From JBKHJZ01 sp046537875 (GTDB lineage: Bacteria > Actinomycetota > Acidimicrobiia > Acidimicrobiales > VFJN01): a stretch of 15,443 nucleotides of DNA. The position numbers were made by a program, and so were the translations under genes. Positions 1 through 7,015 of the stretch are shown piece by piece (within the stretch, counting starts at the first letter, position 1; every line of letters starts with the position of its first letter). The notes below the pieces were generated by a model. It worked only from the letters and a program-made list of their open reading frames with translations, had not been told where the DNA came from and made no database searches. Location of the stretch: contig JBKHJZ010000068.1 in assembly GCA_046537875.1 (NCBI GenBank), positions 1-15,443 of the forward strand, written 5' to 3'.

Positions 1-717
1 GGCGGTGAATCCGCCCGGCCGGCGATGGACTGCCTGGTGGTCGAGATCCCGAAGGACACCGGCACCATCACGCCCGGGCTCGCGGGCAAGGTGGAGTCGG
101 CGGCCAGCCTCACCGAAGGCGCGGAGTACTACCAGGAGTGCTGGTACGTCGACACGGGCACGGTCTTCCACGCCGAGCGCTTCACCTACACCCCCGGCGA
201 GCAGGGCCCGAACGCCTACGCACTGGCCCAGGTGGCGCACAGCCGCACGCCGCTGCGGCTCCCCGAGCCCCGCATGGCCCCGCCGATCGACGCCGACCAC
301 CTCGTCGGCTTCGCCACATGGCTGTGGGTGGATCCCGGCTACTGGCAACCGGTGCAGGCCCACGCCGAGGTCCCCGGCGTGGCCGTCACGGTGACCGCAA
401 CCCCGGTCCGCCTCACCTGGGACATGGGCGACGGGACGACCGTCGGCTGCGACGGGCCCGGCACGCCGTGGAGCGCCGACGGTCCCAATCCCGACACCAG
501 CGACTGCTCGCACACGTTCCGGTACGCCTCCGCCGACCAGCCCGGGGGCCGGTACCACGGCTCCGTCACCATGGAGTGGGACGTCACCTGGCGGGCCACC
601 ACCGGCGAGGGCGGATCGCTGGGGACGGAGCGGCGCTCCGTGCCCTTCGACCTCACCGTCCTCCAGCGGCAGGCCGTGGTCTGCGCCGGCGACCTCGACC
701 GCTGCGCCACCAGCTGA
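1..717 (+). CDS. PKD-like domain protein, 5' truncated
   Basis: The reading frame is already open at the first base, so the N terminus, and any signal peptide, lies outside the window; an internal ATG at 25 is unlikely to be the true start. About 238 residues are visible. The C-terminal half contains TWDMGDGTTV, which resembles the WDFGDG core of PKD (polycystic-kidney-disease, Ig-like) domains. It is followed by cysteines near residues 142, 161, 220 and 227 (counting from the ATG at 25) and by a beta-rich segment ending in VPFDLTVLQRQAVV. Similar actinobacterial proteins are usually predicted to be exported and of unknown function; that comparison is from memory. The frame ends in TGA and the next gene converges on it 49 bp away. 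No enzymatic motif is visible. I am fairly sure of the gene and only moderately sure of the PKD label. Confidence 0.8.
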   Translation, partial: GGESARPAMDCLVVEIPKDTGTITPGLAGKVESAASLTEGAEYYQECWYVDTGTVFHAERFTYTPGEQGPNAYALAQVAHSRTPLRLPEPRMAPPIDADHLVGFATWLWVDPGYWQPVQAHAEVPGVAVTVTATPVRLTWDMGDGTTVGCDGPGTPWSADGPNPDTSDCSHTFRYASADQPGGRYHGSVTMEWDVTWRATTGEGGSLGTERRSVPFDLTVLQRQAVVCAGDLDRCATS

Positions 718-766
718 CGAGCTACCACCCGACCAGTCGGCGACCGGGCCACCAAGGTCCGGACCC

Positions 767-1318
767 TCAGACCCGGATCCGCCGTGGCGCGTCGGGCTCG
801 ATCCGCAGGGTTGCGACCGCGGTGGCGATCATCTCGTAGTGGCCGACGAGCAGGACCAGCTCGATGGCCCGGCGCTCGTCGAGGAACCGACGCAGATCGG
901 CCCATGTCCCGTCGCCCAGGTCACCGCGCGCGTGCAGCTCATCGACCGCCGTCAGCAGCGCCCGCTCGCGCGGCGACCATCCCGGGGCCTGCGGTCCGGC
1001 GAGCACCCGCTCCATGTCGGCCGGCCCCACCCCCGCCCGGAGGCCGAGCCTCCGGTGGTGCTCCAGCTCGTAGTCGCAGTCCCGCAGGTGGGCGACCCGC
1101 ATGATGGCCAGCTCGGTCTCCCGGCGGGCGAGCGTGCCGCCCGGCATCAGCCGCGCGGCGAAGCGCAGCCAGCCCCGGAACAGCTTGCGATGCCGTCCCA
1201 GGGTGAGGAACAGGTGGGGCGGCCCGGTCCCGCCGGCCCATCCGGCCCCCCGGCTGATCACCCAGTTGACGATGCCCACGTCCCGCCGGTCGCCGGGGGC
1301 GATCCGTGGCCCGCTCAT
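767..1318 (-). CDS. carboxymuconolactone decarboxylase (AhpD-fold) family protein
   Basis: A 183-residue protein starting at MSGPRIAPGD. The frame runs further upstream but becomes Arg/Gly-rich non-protein-like sequence, so this ATG is preferred, although no good ribosome site precedes it. The core, residues 67-95, reads ETELAIMRVAHLRDCDYELE followed by HHRRLGLRAG. This is the CMD/AhpD helical signature with Cys81 and His87/88. Only one cysteine is present instead of the CxxC of peroxidase-active AhpD, so the protein need not be a redox enzyme. A second helical segment, AIELVLLVGHYEMIATAVATLRIE, closes the fold as in other family members. Many actinobacterial paralogues of this size lack a known substrate. 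It stands alone between a convergent and a divergent gene, so the context gives no hint of a pathway. Confidence 0.85.
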   Translation of the reverse strand: MSGPRIAPGDRRDVGIVNWVISRGAGWAGGTGPPHLFLTLGRHRKLFRGWLRFAARLMPGGTLARRETELAIMRVAHLRDCDYELEHHRRLGLRAGVGPADMERVLAGPQAPGWSPRERALLTAVDELHARGDLGDGTWADLRRFLDERRAIELVLLVGHYEMIATAVATLRIEPDAPRRIRV

Positions 1319-1569
1319 CGGGCCCGCCGAGTCGCGTGACGTACGCGACGGCAGCCGAGACGCGACACCATGCCCGGCAAGGTAGCCCCGGCCCCGCCGC
1401 CTCTCGCGGCCCCCGCCACCCGCCTCTCGTGGTCCCGCCGGCTCGCGCCCAGGCATGGCGGCCGGGTTGCGGGCCGTGCCGGCGGGAAGGGATGCGGTCG
1501 CGGGCCGGATCCCGGCTGAATTCGGCGGTTCGCCGGGCCGGCCCGCAATGCCGACACGTGGAGGTCCAG

Positions 1570-1968
1570 ATGGGGCGCACGAGCGACAAGCACACCCCGC
1601 GTCGCGACGACCAGCTGAAGCACGAGGAGGCGGCGATGCTCCAGGGGTCGCCCGACGAGGGCCGGACCGAGCCCCGCCGGGCCGAGGAGCCTGGCCCCGG
1701 CGAGGGCGGCCTGGGGGTGCGGCCCGAGGCCGAGGAGCCCTACCACGGTGCCGCCACCGAGTCGGAGGTCGAAGGCCGGGCGGCGCTGGCGGCGACGTTC
1801 CCCCCGAGCATGTTCCCGGCGGGCCGGCAGCAGCTGATCGACGAGGCGGAGGCCAACTACGCCGACGAGCCGCTGCTCCGCCTGCTCCGGCGCATCCCCG
1901 ACCGCGCCTACGGCACGGTCAGCGAGGTCTGGGACGAGATCACCGTCGCCCGTGGCGCCCCTTCCTGA
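1570..1968 (+). CDS. DUF2795 domain protein
   Basis: A 132-residue protein. The ATG is preceded by GGAGGT at 1560-1565 with 4 nt spacing. The N-terminal 70 residues are charged and rich in Glu, Pro and Gly, probably disordered, beginning MGRTSDKHTPRRDDQLKHEE. Residues about 82-124 form the DUF2795 helical unit (FPAGRQQLIDEAEANYADEP, then LLRLLRRIPDRAYGTVSEVW). The usual family pattern is a helix, then L-xx-LP-DR-Y-x-S/T-xx-EV. The domain has no established function; it is a small actinobacterial helical module. The stop codon lies in the same frame as the PEBP gene that follows, with only 42 bp between, so the two are probably cotranscribed; see the finding on the in-frame stop. Confidence 0.8.
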   Translation: MGRTSDKHTPRRDDQLKHEEAAMLQGSPDEGRTEPRRAEEPGPGEGGLGVRPEAEEPYHGAATESEVEGRAALAATFPPSMFPAGRQQLIDEAEANYADEPLLRLLRRIPDRAYGTVSEVWDEITVARGAPS

Positions 1969-2010
1969 GGCGGGCGTTTCCGCACCGGCCACACCGGGAA
2001 GCCGCGCGTC

Positions 2011-2592
2011 GTGGCCAAGGACCGGGACGAGCTGACCGCCGAGGACGTCGAGGACCTCGCCCACCTGCAGTCCGGCCAGGCCGAGGGCACGGGCGCCGTG
2101 TGGGAGACCGTGCTCCCCGGTGAGGCCGACCAGCGGCGCGAGCAGATGGAGCTGGTGAGCGACACCTTCGAGGACGGCGAGATGCTGCCCGAGCGGTGCG
2201 CGCACGACCGCGACAACATCTCGCCCTCGCTCAGCTGGGACCTCGTCCCGGAGGAGACCGAGGAGCTCGCCCTGCTCTGCCAGGATCCCGACGCCCCCAC
2301 CGGCACGTTCACGCACTGGGTGCTCACCGGGATCGACCCGTCGATCACCGAGATGGTCGAGGACAGCATCCCGCCCGGGGCGGTGACCGGGGTCAACGAC
2401 TTCGGCGAGGTCGGGTGGGGCGGACCCCGACCGCCCGCCGGTGATCCGGCCCACCGCTACGTGTTCACGCTGCTGGCCTCGGCGGTGCCCCTCGACCTGG
2501 GGCCCGACGCCACGGCCGACGAGCTGCTCGAGGCCATCGACGAGGATCTCCTGGCGCGGGGCGAGCTGGTCGGGCTGTACCAGCAGCCCTGA
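2011..2592 (+). CDS. YbhB/YbcL-family PEBP (Raf kinase inhibitor-like) protein
   Basis: 193 residues from a GTG start. Residues 46-193 are a complete bacterial phosphatidylethanolamine-binding-protein domain: MELVSDTFEDGEMLP, SPSLSWDLVPEET, the ligand-pocket motif DPDAP (92-96), THWVL with His102, and the signature FGEVGWGGPRPP followed by HRYVFTLLA. Bacterial members have a small anion-binding pocket but no settled physiological role. Residues 1-45, including EDVEDLAHLQSGQAEGTGAV, are an acidic extension not found in the core family. Codon use through this extension is as G/C-biased at third positions as in the rest of the gene, so it is probably translated. An internal ATG at 2146 matches the normal family start but has a poor ribosome site. 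Start uncertain, function class secure. Confidence 0.88.
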   Translation: MAKDRDELTAEDVEDLAHLQSGQAEGTGAVWETVLPGEADQRREQMELVSDTFEDGEMLPERCAHDRDNISPSLSWDLVPEETEELALLCQDPDAPTGTFTHWVLTGIDPSITEMVEDSIPPGAVTGVNDFGEVGWGGPRPPAGDPAHRYVFTLLASAVPLDLGPDATADELLEAIDEDLLARGELVGLYQQP

Positions 2593-2883
2593 CCCGGGCA
2601 AGGGGCGGGTCGCCCGGTGGTCGCCGGCTTCGTCTCGGGGGTGCGGGGGCCGTGCCACCGGGGGAGCTGGACGGGGAAGCTCTTCCGGCGACACGGCCCG
2701 CCGCGTCACCGGCCGCACGGCCGCCGCTGCCAGCCGGCCGCCACCGCCAGTTCTGCGCGTATCGTGCCTCCCATGCTGTCTACTCGAACCCGAGTTCAGG
2801 TTCAAGCGGCGACCGCGCCCGGCGGACCGGCCCGGTCATCCCGGTGCTGCGACTACGGTGTCGACCGTGGCGAGGGAGGCCCG
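2593..2883. other. intergenic control region upstream of the TetR gene
   Basis: About 290 bp without a convincing coding frame. The left two thirds are GC-rich and featureless. Around 2760-2806 there is a locally AT-richer stretch with a dyad (listed separately) and a near-consensus minus-strand promoter-like pair: TTGAAC at 2800-2805 and TAGACA at 2777-2782, 17 bp apart. Confidence 0.5.
2785..2804. promoter_or_regulatory. candidate TetR-type operator (GAAC-CCGA-GTTC plus extra GTTC half-site)
   Basis: The sequence contains the dyad GAACCCGAGTTC (2786-2797) followed by a further half-site, GGTTC (2799-2803), that is also inverted relative to the first GAACC. It lies about 90 bp upstream of the TetR start and falls in the spacer of the minus-strand -35/-10-like pair. 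TetR-family regulators commonly repress their own promoters through such dyads, so autoregulation is a reasonable inference. The dyad itself is directly visible; the binding protein is not proven. Confidence 0.45.
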
Positions 2884-3585
2884 GTGACAGGCCGGTCGTC
2901 CGGCCGCACCGCCGCAGACACGCCGCACCGGGCCGGCGGCGGGCCGGCCGGTGGTGACCCGGCGAGCGGCGACGGCGCGCGAGAGCTCACCCCACGCGGC
3001 CGGAGCACCCGCAACAAGCTCGTGGCCGCGGCATGGGAGGTCTTCGGCGAGAAGCCGTACCAGTCCGCGCGCATCACCGAGATCGCCGGCCGGGCCGGCG
3101 TGGCGACCGGCAGCTTCTACTCGTACTTCCCGTCGAAGGAGGCCCTGTTCCGGGTGGTGGCCGACCGGGCACTGGCGGCCATGTACGGGGCGCCCCGCCG
3201 CGACCCCGACAACGCCGAGCGCAACCCGGTCCGCGACATCGCCTACGCCAGCCGGCGCTACTTCCTCGCGTGCCGGGAGCACCGGGTGATCGCCCAGTCG
3301 ATCGAGCAGCTCCGGTCGGTCGACGACGAGATCCGCCTGAGCCGCCGGGGCACGCTGCTCAAGGCGGCCAAGCGCAGCGAGCGGTGGATCCGGCGGCTGC
3401 AGGACGAGGGGACCTGCGACCCCACGGTCGACCCCTGGCTCACCGCCCTGGCGCTCCAGTCGATGAACGTCAACCTGGCCTACGACCAGTTCGTCCACCG
3501 CGACGACGCCCAGGACGTCGACGCGCTGGTCGCCGCCGTCACCCCCATCTGGGCCCGGGCGGTCGGGCTCGACGCCTGGCTGTGA
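2884..3585 (+). CDS. TetR/AcrR-family transcriptional regulator
   Basis: 233 residues from GTG, with GGGAGG at 2874-2879 4 nt before the start. Residues 1-38 are a Gly/Pro/Arg-rich leader. Residues 42-88 are a classic TetR helix-turn-helix: STRNKLVAAAWEVFGEKPYQ, then ITEIAGRAGVATGSFYSYFP and SKEALF. The C-terminal ligand domain, about 95-233, is all-helical and has no recognisable ligand motif. The gene ends 4 bp from the end of crtB, which converges on it, so it is adjacent to the carotenoid genes but not in their operon. Whether it controls them, itself, or remote lipid-metabolism genes cannot be told from the sequence. The dyad upstream suggests self-control. Confidence 0.92.
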   Translation: MTGRSSGRTAADTPHRAGGGPAGGDPASGDGARELTPRGRSTRNKLVAAAWEVFGEKPYQSARITEIAGRAGVATGSFYSYFPSKEALFRVVADRALAAMYGAPRRDPDNAERNPVRDIAYASRRYFLACREHRVIAQSIEQLRSVDDEIRLSRRGTLLKAAKRSERWIRRLQDEGTCDPTVDPWLTALALQSMNVNLAYDQFVHRDDAQDVDALVAAVTPIWARAVGLDAWL

Positions 3586-3589
3586 GCCG

Positions 3590-4576
3590 TCAGCGCCGGA
3601 GCAGCTCGGCGGCGGCCACGGCGACCTTCCGCGCCGTCGGGACCCGGGCGCGCACCGAGAACACGTCGAAGTCGTTGGCCGCGATCTCGTCGAGGATCCG
3701 GGCGTAGAGCACCCGGGCCGTCCGGATGGCTCGGGCCGACCACGGCGGCAGGAGCGCGATGCCCACGTCGGCGGATGCGTACAGCCGCTCGGCCCGCCCG
3801 AACTCGAACCGCATCAGCTCGCGCCACGCCGGGGTGACCGTGCGGGCGTGGACGTCGACACCGAAGCGCTCGAGGTCGTCGGCCGGTAGGTACACCCGGC
3901 CCCGGTCGAGGTCCTCGCCCACGTCGCGCAGGAAGTTGGTGAGCTGGAAGGCGAGGCCCAGGTCGCGTGCCGGGCCGAACGCCCGGGGATCGTTGCCCTC
4001 CAGCACCGGCAGCATCATCTCGCCGATCACCGCGGCCGACCCGTCCATGTAGTCGCACAGGTCGTCCCAGGTCCGGTAGCCGGTCACGGTCAGGTCCATG
4101 GTCATCGACCGCAGGAACCGGTCGAAGCAGGCACGGTCGATGCCGAACGTGACGGCGGTGTGGGCGACCGCGGCGACCGCTGGCGCGGCCTCGTCCGGGC
4201 GGCTCGCGCCCGCGACCGGAGTGCCGGCCGCCGCGGCGCCGAGCGCCCGCCGAAGCGACCGGCCCAGCTCGTCGAGGCGGGCACGGCGCCGCTCGACGGT
4301 GTGGTCGCCCGGCCCGTCGTGGACCGCGTCCGGGATCTCGTCGACGATCTCGTCGGCGTGCCTGCAGAACCCGTAGAGGGCGTACACGTGCGGCCGCCGG
4401 TCGGCGGGCAGCACCCGCGTCGCCCAGTAGTAGGTGGTGCCGTGGCGGCGGGTGAGCCGCCGGCACTCGCGGTAGGCGTCGCGGAGCTCGGGCGGCACCC
4501 GCAGGTCCCGCCCCGGGGACGGGCGGGTCACGGTCCCGTCCCCGGCGGTGTCACGGGCCCGGCGCACCCGGTTCAC
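3590..4576 (-). CDS. crtB: phytoene synthase
   Basis: 328 residues. It joins two GGPP molecules head to head through prephytoene diphosphate to give phytoene, the first committed carotenoid step. Both aspartate-rich diphosphate/Mg sites are present: YGFCRHADEIVDE (D75-xxx-D79) and NFLRDVGEDLDRGRVYLP (D218-xxx-D222). Length matches bacterial CrtB. The chosen GTG start has GGAGG 7 nt upstream, lying just after the crtI stop; the gap from crtI is 16 bp, so crtI-crtB is one transcript. A second GTG at 4531 is possible but has a weaker site. A short loop near residues 113-133 is Ala/Pro-rich. Squalene or diapophytoene synthase is possible on fold alone, but the neighbouring crtI, crtYc/d and crtZ argue for C40 phytoene. 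Confidence 0.95.
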   Translation of the reverse strand: MNRVRRARDTAGDGTVTRPSPGRDLRVPPELRDAYRECRRLTRRHGTTYYWATRVLPADRRPHVYALYGFCRHADEIVDEIPDAVHDGPGDHTVERRRARLDELGRSLRRALGAAAAGTPVAGASRPDEAAPAVAAVAHTAVTFGIDRACFDRFLRSMTMDLTVTGYRTWDDLCDYMDGSAAVIGEMMLPVLEGNDPRAFGPARDLGLAFQLTNFLRDVGEDLDRGRVYLPADDLERFGVDVHARTVTPAWRELMRFEFGRAERLYASADVGIALLPPWSARAIRTARVLYARILDEIAANDFDVFSVRARVPTARKVAVAAAELLRR

Positions 4577-4592
4577 CAGCCCGCCTCCGGCG

Positions 4593-6059
4593 TCACGAGC
4601 CCGGCCCCAGCCGCTCGGCCGCCAGCTTCCCCGACAGCAGCACCATCGGCACGCCGACACCGGGCACCGTGCCGGTCCCGACGAACACCAGGCCGGGCGC
4701 CCGATCGTCGACGTTGCGGGGGCGGAACGGGCCCGACTGCGTGAAGCGGTGGCTCAGCGAGAACGGCGTGCCGGCGGCGAGCCCCTGGCGCGCCCAGTCC
4801 ACCGGGTCGACCACCGCCTCGTCCACGACGTCCACCGGGTAGCCGAGCCGCCCGGCCGCGGCGGCCAGGTCGTCGCGCACCCGTGCCCGGGCCTGCGACC
4901 AGTCGAGGCCCCCGGTCAGGTTCGGCACGGGTTCGAGCGCGTAGAGCACCGAGCACCCCGGCGGCGCCAGCTCGGGCTCGGTGAGCGTGGGCACCGACAC
5001 CAGCAGCGACGGGTCGGGCATGCGCCGCCCGTCGGCGAGCGCGGCGAAGGCGCCCTCCCACTCGCGACCGAAGTGGATGTTGTGGTGGGCGGCCCCCGGA
5101 CCGGGGTGCCCGCGGACGCCCGCGTGCCACACCACGGCAGAGGGGGACCAGCGGGCCCGGCGCAGCCGGGCGGGGGGCCGCAACCCGGGCACCAGACCGT
5201 ACGCGGCCGGGAGGTCGGCGTTCACCACCACGGCGTCGGCGCTCAACACCTCGCCCCCGACCCGCACGCCCCGCACGGGGCCGCGATCGCCGCCGGCCAG
5301 CACCACCTCGTCGACCGCCGTGCCGTACCGCACCCGGCCGCCGGCCTTGACCACGGCATCGGCGAGCGCGGTGGCCACCGCGTGCACCCCGCCCCGGGCG
5401 GCCCACACGCCGGCGACCACGTCCATGTAGCCGATCACCGCCAGCACGCCCAGCGCCTGGTGCGGTGCGAGCCCGGCGTACAGGGCCTGGAAGCTGAACA
5501 GCCGCCGCAGCCGGTCGTCGCGGAACGCCCGGGCGACCACCCGGTCGAGGCGCCGCAGCGCGCCGAGCCGCACCAGCGCGAGCGCGGGGCCGAGCGGGCG
5601 GACGAGGTCGGTGACGTGGTCGTAGTTGCGGCCGAGGAACGCCGGCTGCTCGAGCCGGTAGAGGCGCCCGAGCCAGTCGGCGTAGCGCTCGAACCGCCCG
5701 GCCTCGTCGGGGCCGCAGACCCGGGCCACCTCGGCCGCCATGTCGGCCCGGTCGGCGCGCACCCGCAGCTCGCTGCCGTCGGCGAAGCACGCCCGGTAGG
5801 CCGGGTCGAGGCGCGTGAGGTGCAGGTGGTCGTCGAGGCTCGTCCCCGCCGCGGCGAACACGTCGGCGAGGAGGTCCGGCATGGTCAGCACGGTGGGCCC
5901 GGTGTCGAACCGGAAGCCGTTGCGCTCCCGGCGCCCGGCCCGGCCGCCCGGCCGGTCGAGCCGCTCCACCACCTCCACGTCCCACCCGGAGCCGGCCAGG
6001 TGGCAGGCCGCGGACAGCCCGCCGAACCCGGCGCCCACCACGACGGCGCGCCGCGTCAT
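4593..6059 (-). CDS. crtI: phytoene desaturase (CrtI-type)
   Basis: 488 residues, the usual CrtI length. It carries out the FAD-dependent desaturation of phytoene, normally to lycopene. The N-terminal Rossmann FAD motif is VVVGAGFGGLSAACHLAGSG (G9-x-G11-xx-G14) with the ribose-binding acidic residue E32 in VEVVERLDRPGGRAG. The family motif FDTGPTVLTMP follows at 51-61. The C-terminal FAD/dinucleotide motif FVGTGTVPGVGVPMVLLSGK lies near residue 460. It is the first gene of the minus-strand arm, and its promoter lies in the shared region 6060-6195. The ATG has no clear ribosome site, but its A overlaps the stop of a tiny upstream frame (ATGA). The number of desaturation steps cannot be read from sequence; a four-step enzyme fits the lycopene cyclase genes next door. 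Confidence 0.95.
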   Translation of the reverse strand: MTRRAVVVGAGFGGLSAACHLAGSGWDVEVVERLDRPGGRAGRRERNGFRFDTGPTVLTMPDLLADVFAAAGTSLDDHLHLTRLDPAYRACFADGSELRVRADRADMAAEVARVCGPDEAGRFERYADWLGRLYRLEQPAFLGRNYDHVTDLVRPLGPALALVRLGALRRLDRVVARAFRDDRLRRLFSFQALYAGLAPHQALGVLAVIGYMDVVAGVWAARGGVHAVATALADAVVKAGGRVRYGTAVDEVVLAGGDRGPVRGVRVGGEVLSADAVVVNADLPAAYGLVPGLRPPARLRRARWSPSAVVWHAGVRGHPGPGAAHHNIHFGREWEGAFAALADGRRMPDPSLLVSVPTLTEPELAPPGCSVLYALEPVPNLTGGLDWSQARARVRDDLAAAAGRLGYPVDVVDEAVVDPVDWARQGLAAGTPFSLSHRFTQSGPFRPRNVDDRAPGLVFVGTGTVPGVGVPMVLLSGKLAAERLGPGS

Positions 6060-6085
6060 CGGTCGGCGACCGCAGTGCCGGTCAC
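6056..6085 (-). other. putative leader mini-ORF coupled to crtI
   Basis: A GTG frame of nine codons (VTGTAVADR) begins 8 nt after the TACTTT box and stops with a TGA that overlaps the crtI ATG as ATGA. It could allow leaderless translation followed by re-initiation at crtI, which lacks its own ribosome site. Short frames arise readily by chance in GC-rich DNA, so confidence is low. Confidence 0.25.
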
Positions 6086-6093
6086 GAGGAGAG

Positions 6094-6125
6094 AAAGTAC
6101 CACCACATCATGTGGCGCCTACTGT
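6094..6125. promoter_or_regulatory. divergent crt promoter with central dyad operator
   Basis: A perfect 13-bp dyad, CCACATCATGTGG, spans 6103-6115. On its left, reading the minus strand toward crtI, is TACTTT (6094-6099). On its right, reading the plus strand toward crtYc, is TACTGT (6120-6125). Both fit the actinobacterial TANNNT -10 pattern and lie about 13 bp from the dyad centre, so the dyad occupies the core-promoter spacer of both. A regulator bound there would control both carotenoid arms together. No good -35 boxes are visible. The dyad is certain; the promoters and regulator are inferred. Confidence 0.5.
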
Positions 6126-6163
6126 CGGGCCACTGCGCGTGGAAAGCTGGTCCCGTGGTGCTC

Positions 6164-6196
6164 ATGGCCCCCGCCGGCGACCCCGCGGCGGCGTGA
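6164..6196 (+). other. putative leader mini-ORF coupled to crtYc
   Basis: An ATG frame of ten codons (MAPAGDPAAA), open back to GTG codons at 6155 and 6158, stops with a TGA whose last base is the A of the crtYc ATG (TGATG). crtYc lacks a clear ribosome site, so translational coupling is possible. This mirrors the arrangement before crtI. It is low confidence because short frames are common by chance here. Confidence 0.25.
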
Positions 6197-6669
6197 TGCC
6201 CGACCGCTGGCAGTACCTGGCGGTCCTGGCCGGCTGCCTGCTCGTGACCCTGCCGCTCGAGGTGGTGCTCGGTGCCCGGGTCTACCGGCGGCCGCGTCGC
6301 CTGGCCCGCTCGCTGGTGCCCGCGCTGGTGGTGTTCGTCGCCTGGGACCTCGCGGCGATCGAGCGTGGCCACTGGTGGTTCTCGGAGCGCTACACGACCG
6401 GATGGCGGCTTCCCGGCGACCTGCCGGTCGAGGAGCTCGCCTTCTTCGTGGTGATCCCGATCTGCGCGCTGCTCACCTACGAGGCGGTGACGATCGTGCT
6501 CGAGGCGGCCCGGGGTGCCGGGAACCGTGGACCCGGCTCGCGCCAAGCCGGGGATCGGGGGCCGGGGCCGCGCCGGGCGGGCGACGCAGGACCGGAGCCC
6601 CGCGGCGGAGGGCCCGGGTCCCGGCCGCGCCCGGCCGGCGAGCGCGGGGCGGTGGTGCCCCGTGCCTGA
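6196..6669 (+). CDS. crtYc: lycopene cyclase, CrtYc subunit (with extended C-terminal tail)
   Basis: 157 residues. It is one half of the heterodimeric membrane lycopene cyclase typical of actinobacteria; CrtYc and CrtYd together cyclise lycopene ends. Residues 1-105 match the family: three hydrophobic helices (about 7-25, 38-54, 80-104), the segment RGHWWFSERYTTGWRLPG and the conserved PVEELAFF at 77-84 on the third helix. Residues 106-157 are a low-complexity Gly/Pro/Arg tail not expected in the family. crtYd starts inside its last codons (8-nt overlap), giving coupled, presumably stoichiometric expression. Start ATG 6196 is the family-like start; a GTG just before it at 6193 is an alternative. 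The ring type (beta, or C50 epsilon/gamma) cannot be decided, but no crtEb elongase is present and crtZ favours beta rings. Confidence 0.88.
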   Translation: MPDRWQYLAVLAGCLLVTLPLEVVLGARVYRRPRRLARSLVPALVVFVAWDLAAIERGHWWFSERYTTGWRLPGDLPVEELAFFVVIPICALLTYEAVTIVLEAARGAGNRGPGSRQAGDRGPGPRRAGDAGPEPRGGGPGSRPRPAGERGAVVPRA

Positions 6670-7015
6670 GTACACGATCGCCGCGGCGGCGGCGGTGGCC
6701 GCCGTGGTGGCCCTCGAGCTCGGGGTGCTCCGCACCGGCCTGTTCCGGCGGCCCGCGTACTGGATCGCGATGGCGATCGTGCTCGCCTTCCAGGTCCCCG
6801 TCGACGGGTGGCTCACCAAGCTGAGCGCGCCGATCGTCCTCTACGACCGCGACCGGATCAGCGGCATCCGCGCGCCGTGGGACATCCCGGTCGAGGACTT
6901 CCTCTTCGGCTTCGCCCTGCTCACGCTGGTGCTGCTGCTGTGGGAGCGCGACCGCCTCCGTGCCCCGGACGCCGGCCGGGTGTCGGCCGAGGTGGGGGAG
7001 CCGGGCGGGCCGTGA
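6662..7015 (+). CDS. crtYd: lycopene cyclase, CrtYd subunit
   Basis: 117 residues from GTG. It is the second subunit of the heterodimeric cyclase and shows the same fold as CrtYc. Hydrophobic helices lie at about 5-20, 31-47 and 78-94, with the conserved segments IVLYDRDRISGIRAPWDIPV and VEDFLFGF. The paired acidic motif IPVEDFLF corresponds to PVEELAFF in CrtYc. It overlaps crtYc by 8 nt and the following glycosyltransferase by 4 nt (GTGA). The reading frame stays open upstream of this start to at least 6515, in parallel with the crtYc tail, so a +1 frameshift could fuse the two halves; see findings. Confidence 0.9.
   Translation: MPEYTIAAAAAVAAVVALELGVLRTGLFRRPAYWIAMAIVLAFQVPVDGWLTKLSAPIVLYDRDRISGIRAPWDIPVEDFLFGFALLTLVLLLWERDRLRAPDAGRVSAEVGEPGGP

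Noticed and set aside
756..765. GGTCCGGACC palindrome between convergent genes as a terminator
   Set aside because: A 10-bp palindrome with no loop and no T-tract; such short GC palindromes are common here.
1534..1545. CGGGCCGGCCCG palindrome upstream of the DUF2795 gene as an operator
   Set aside because: It is composed only of G and C in a region of similar composition, so it is likely to occur by chance.
1315..2805. A 496-codon minus-strand frame opposite the DUF2795 and PEBP genes
   Set aside because: The opposite strand holds recognisable domains with proper codon bias; the minus translation is low-complexity and crosses two genes and intergenic DNA.
4548..6824. A 758-codon open frame on the plus strand opposite crtI and crtB
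   Set aside because: It lies antisense to clear crtI/crtB genes and its translation is Arg/Gly/His/Pro-rich with no domain; long antisense frames are expected at this GC content.
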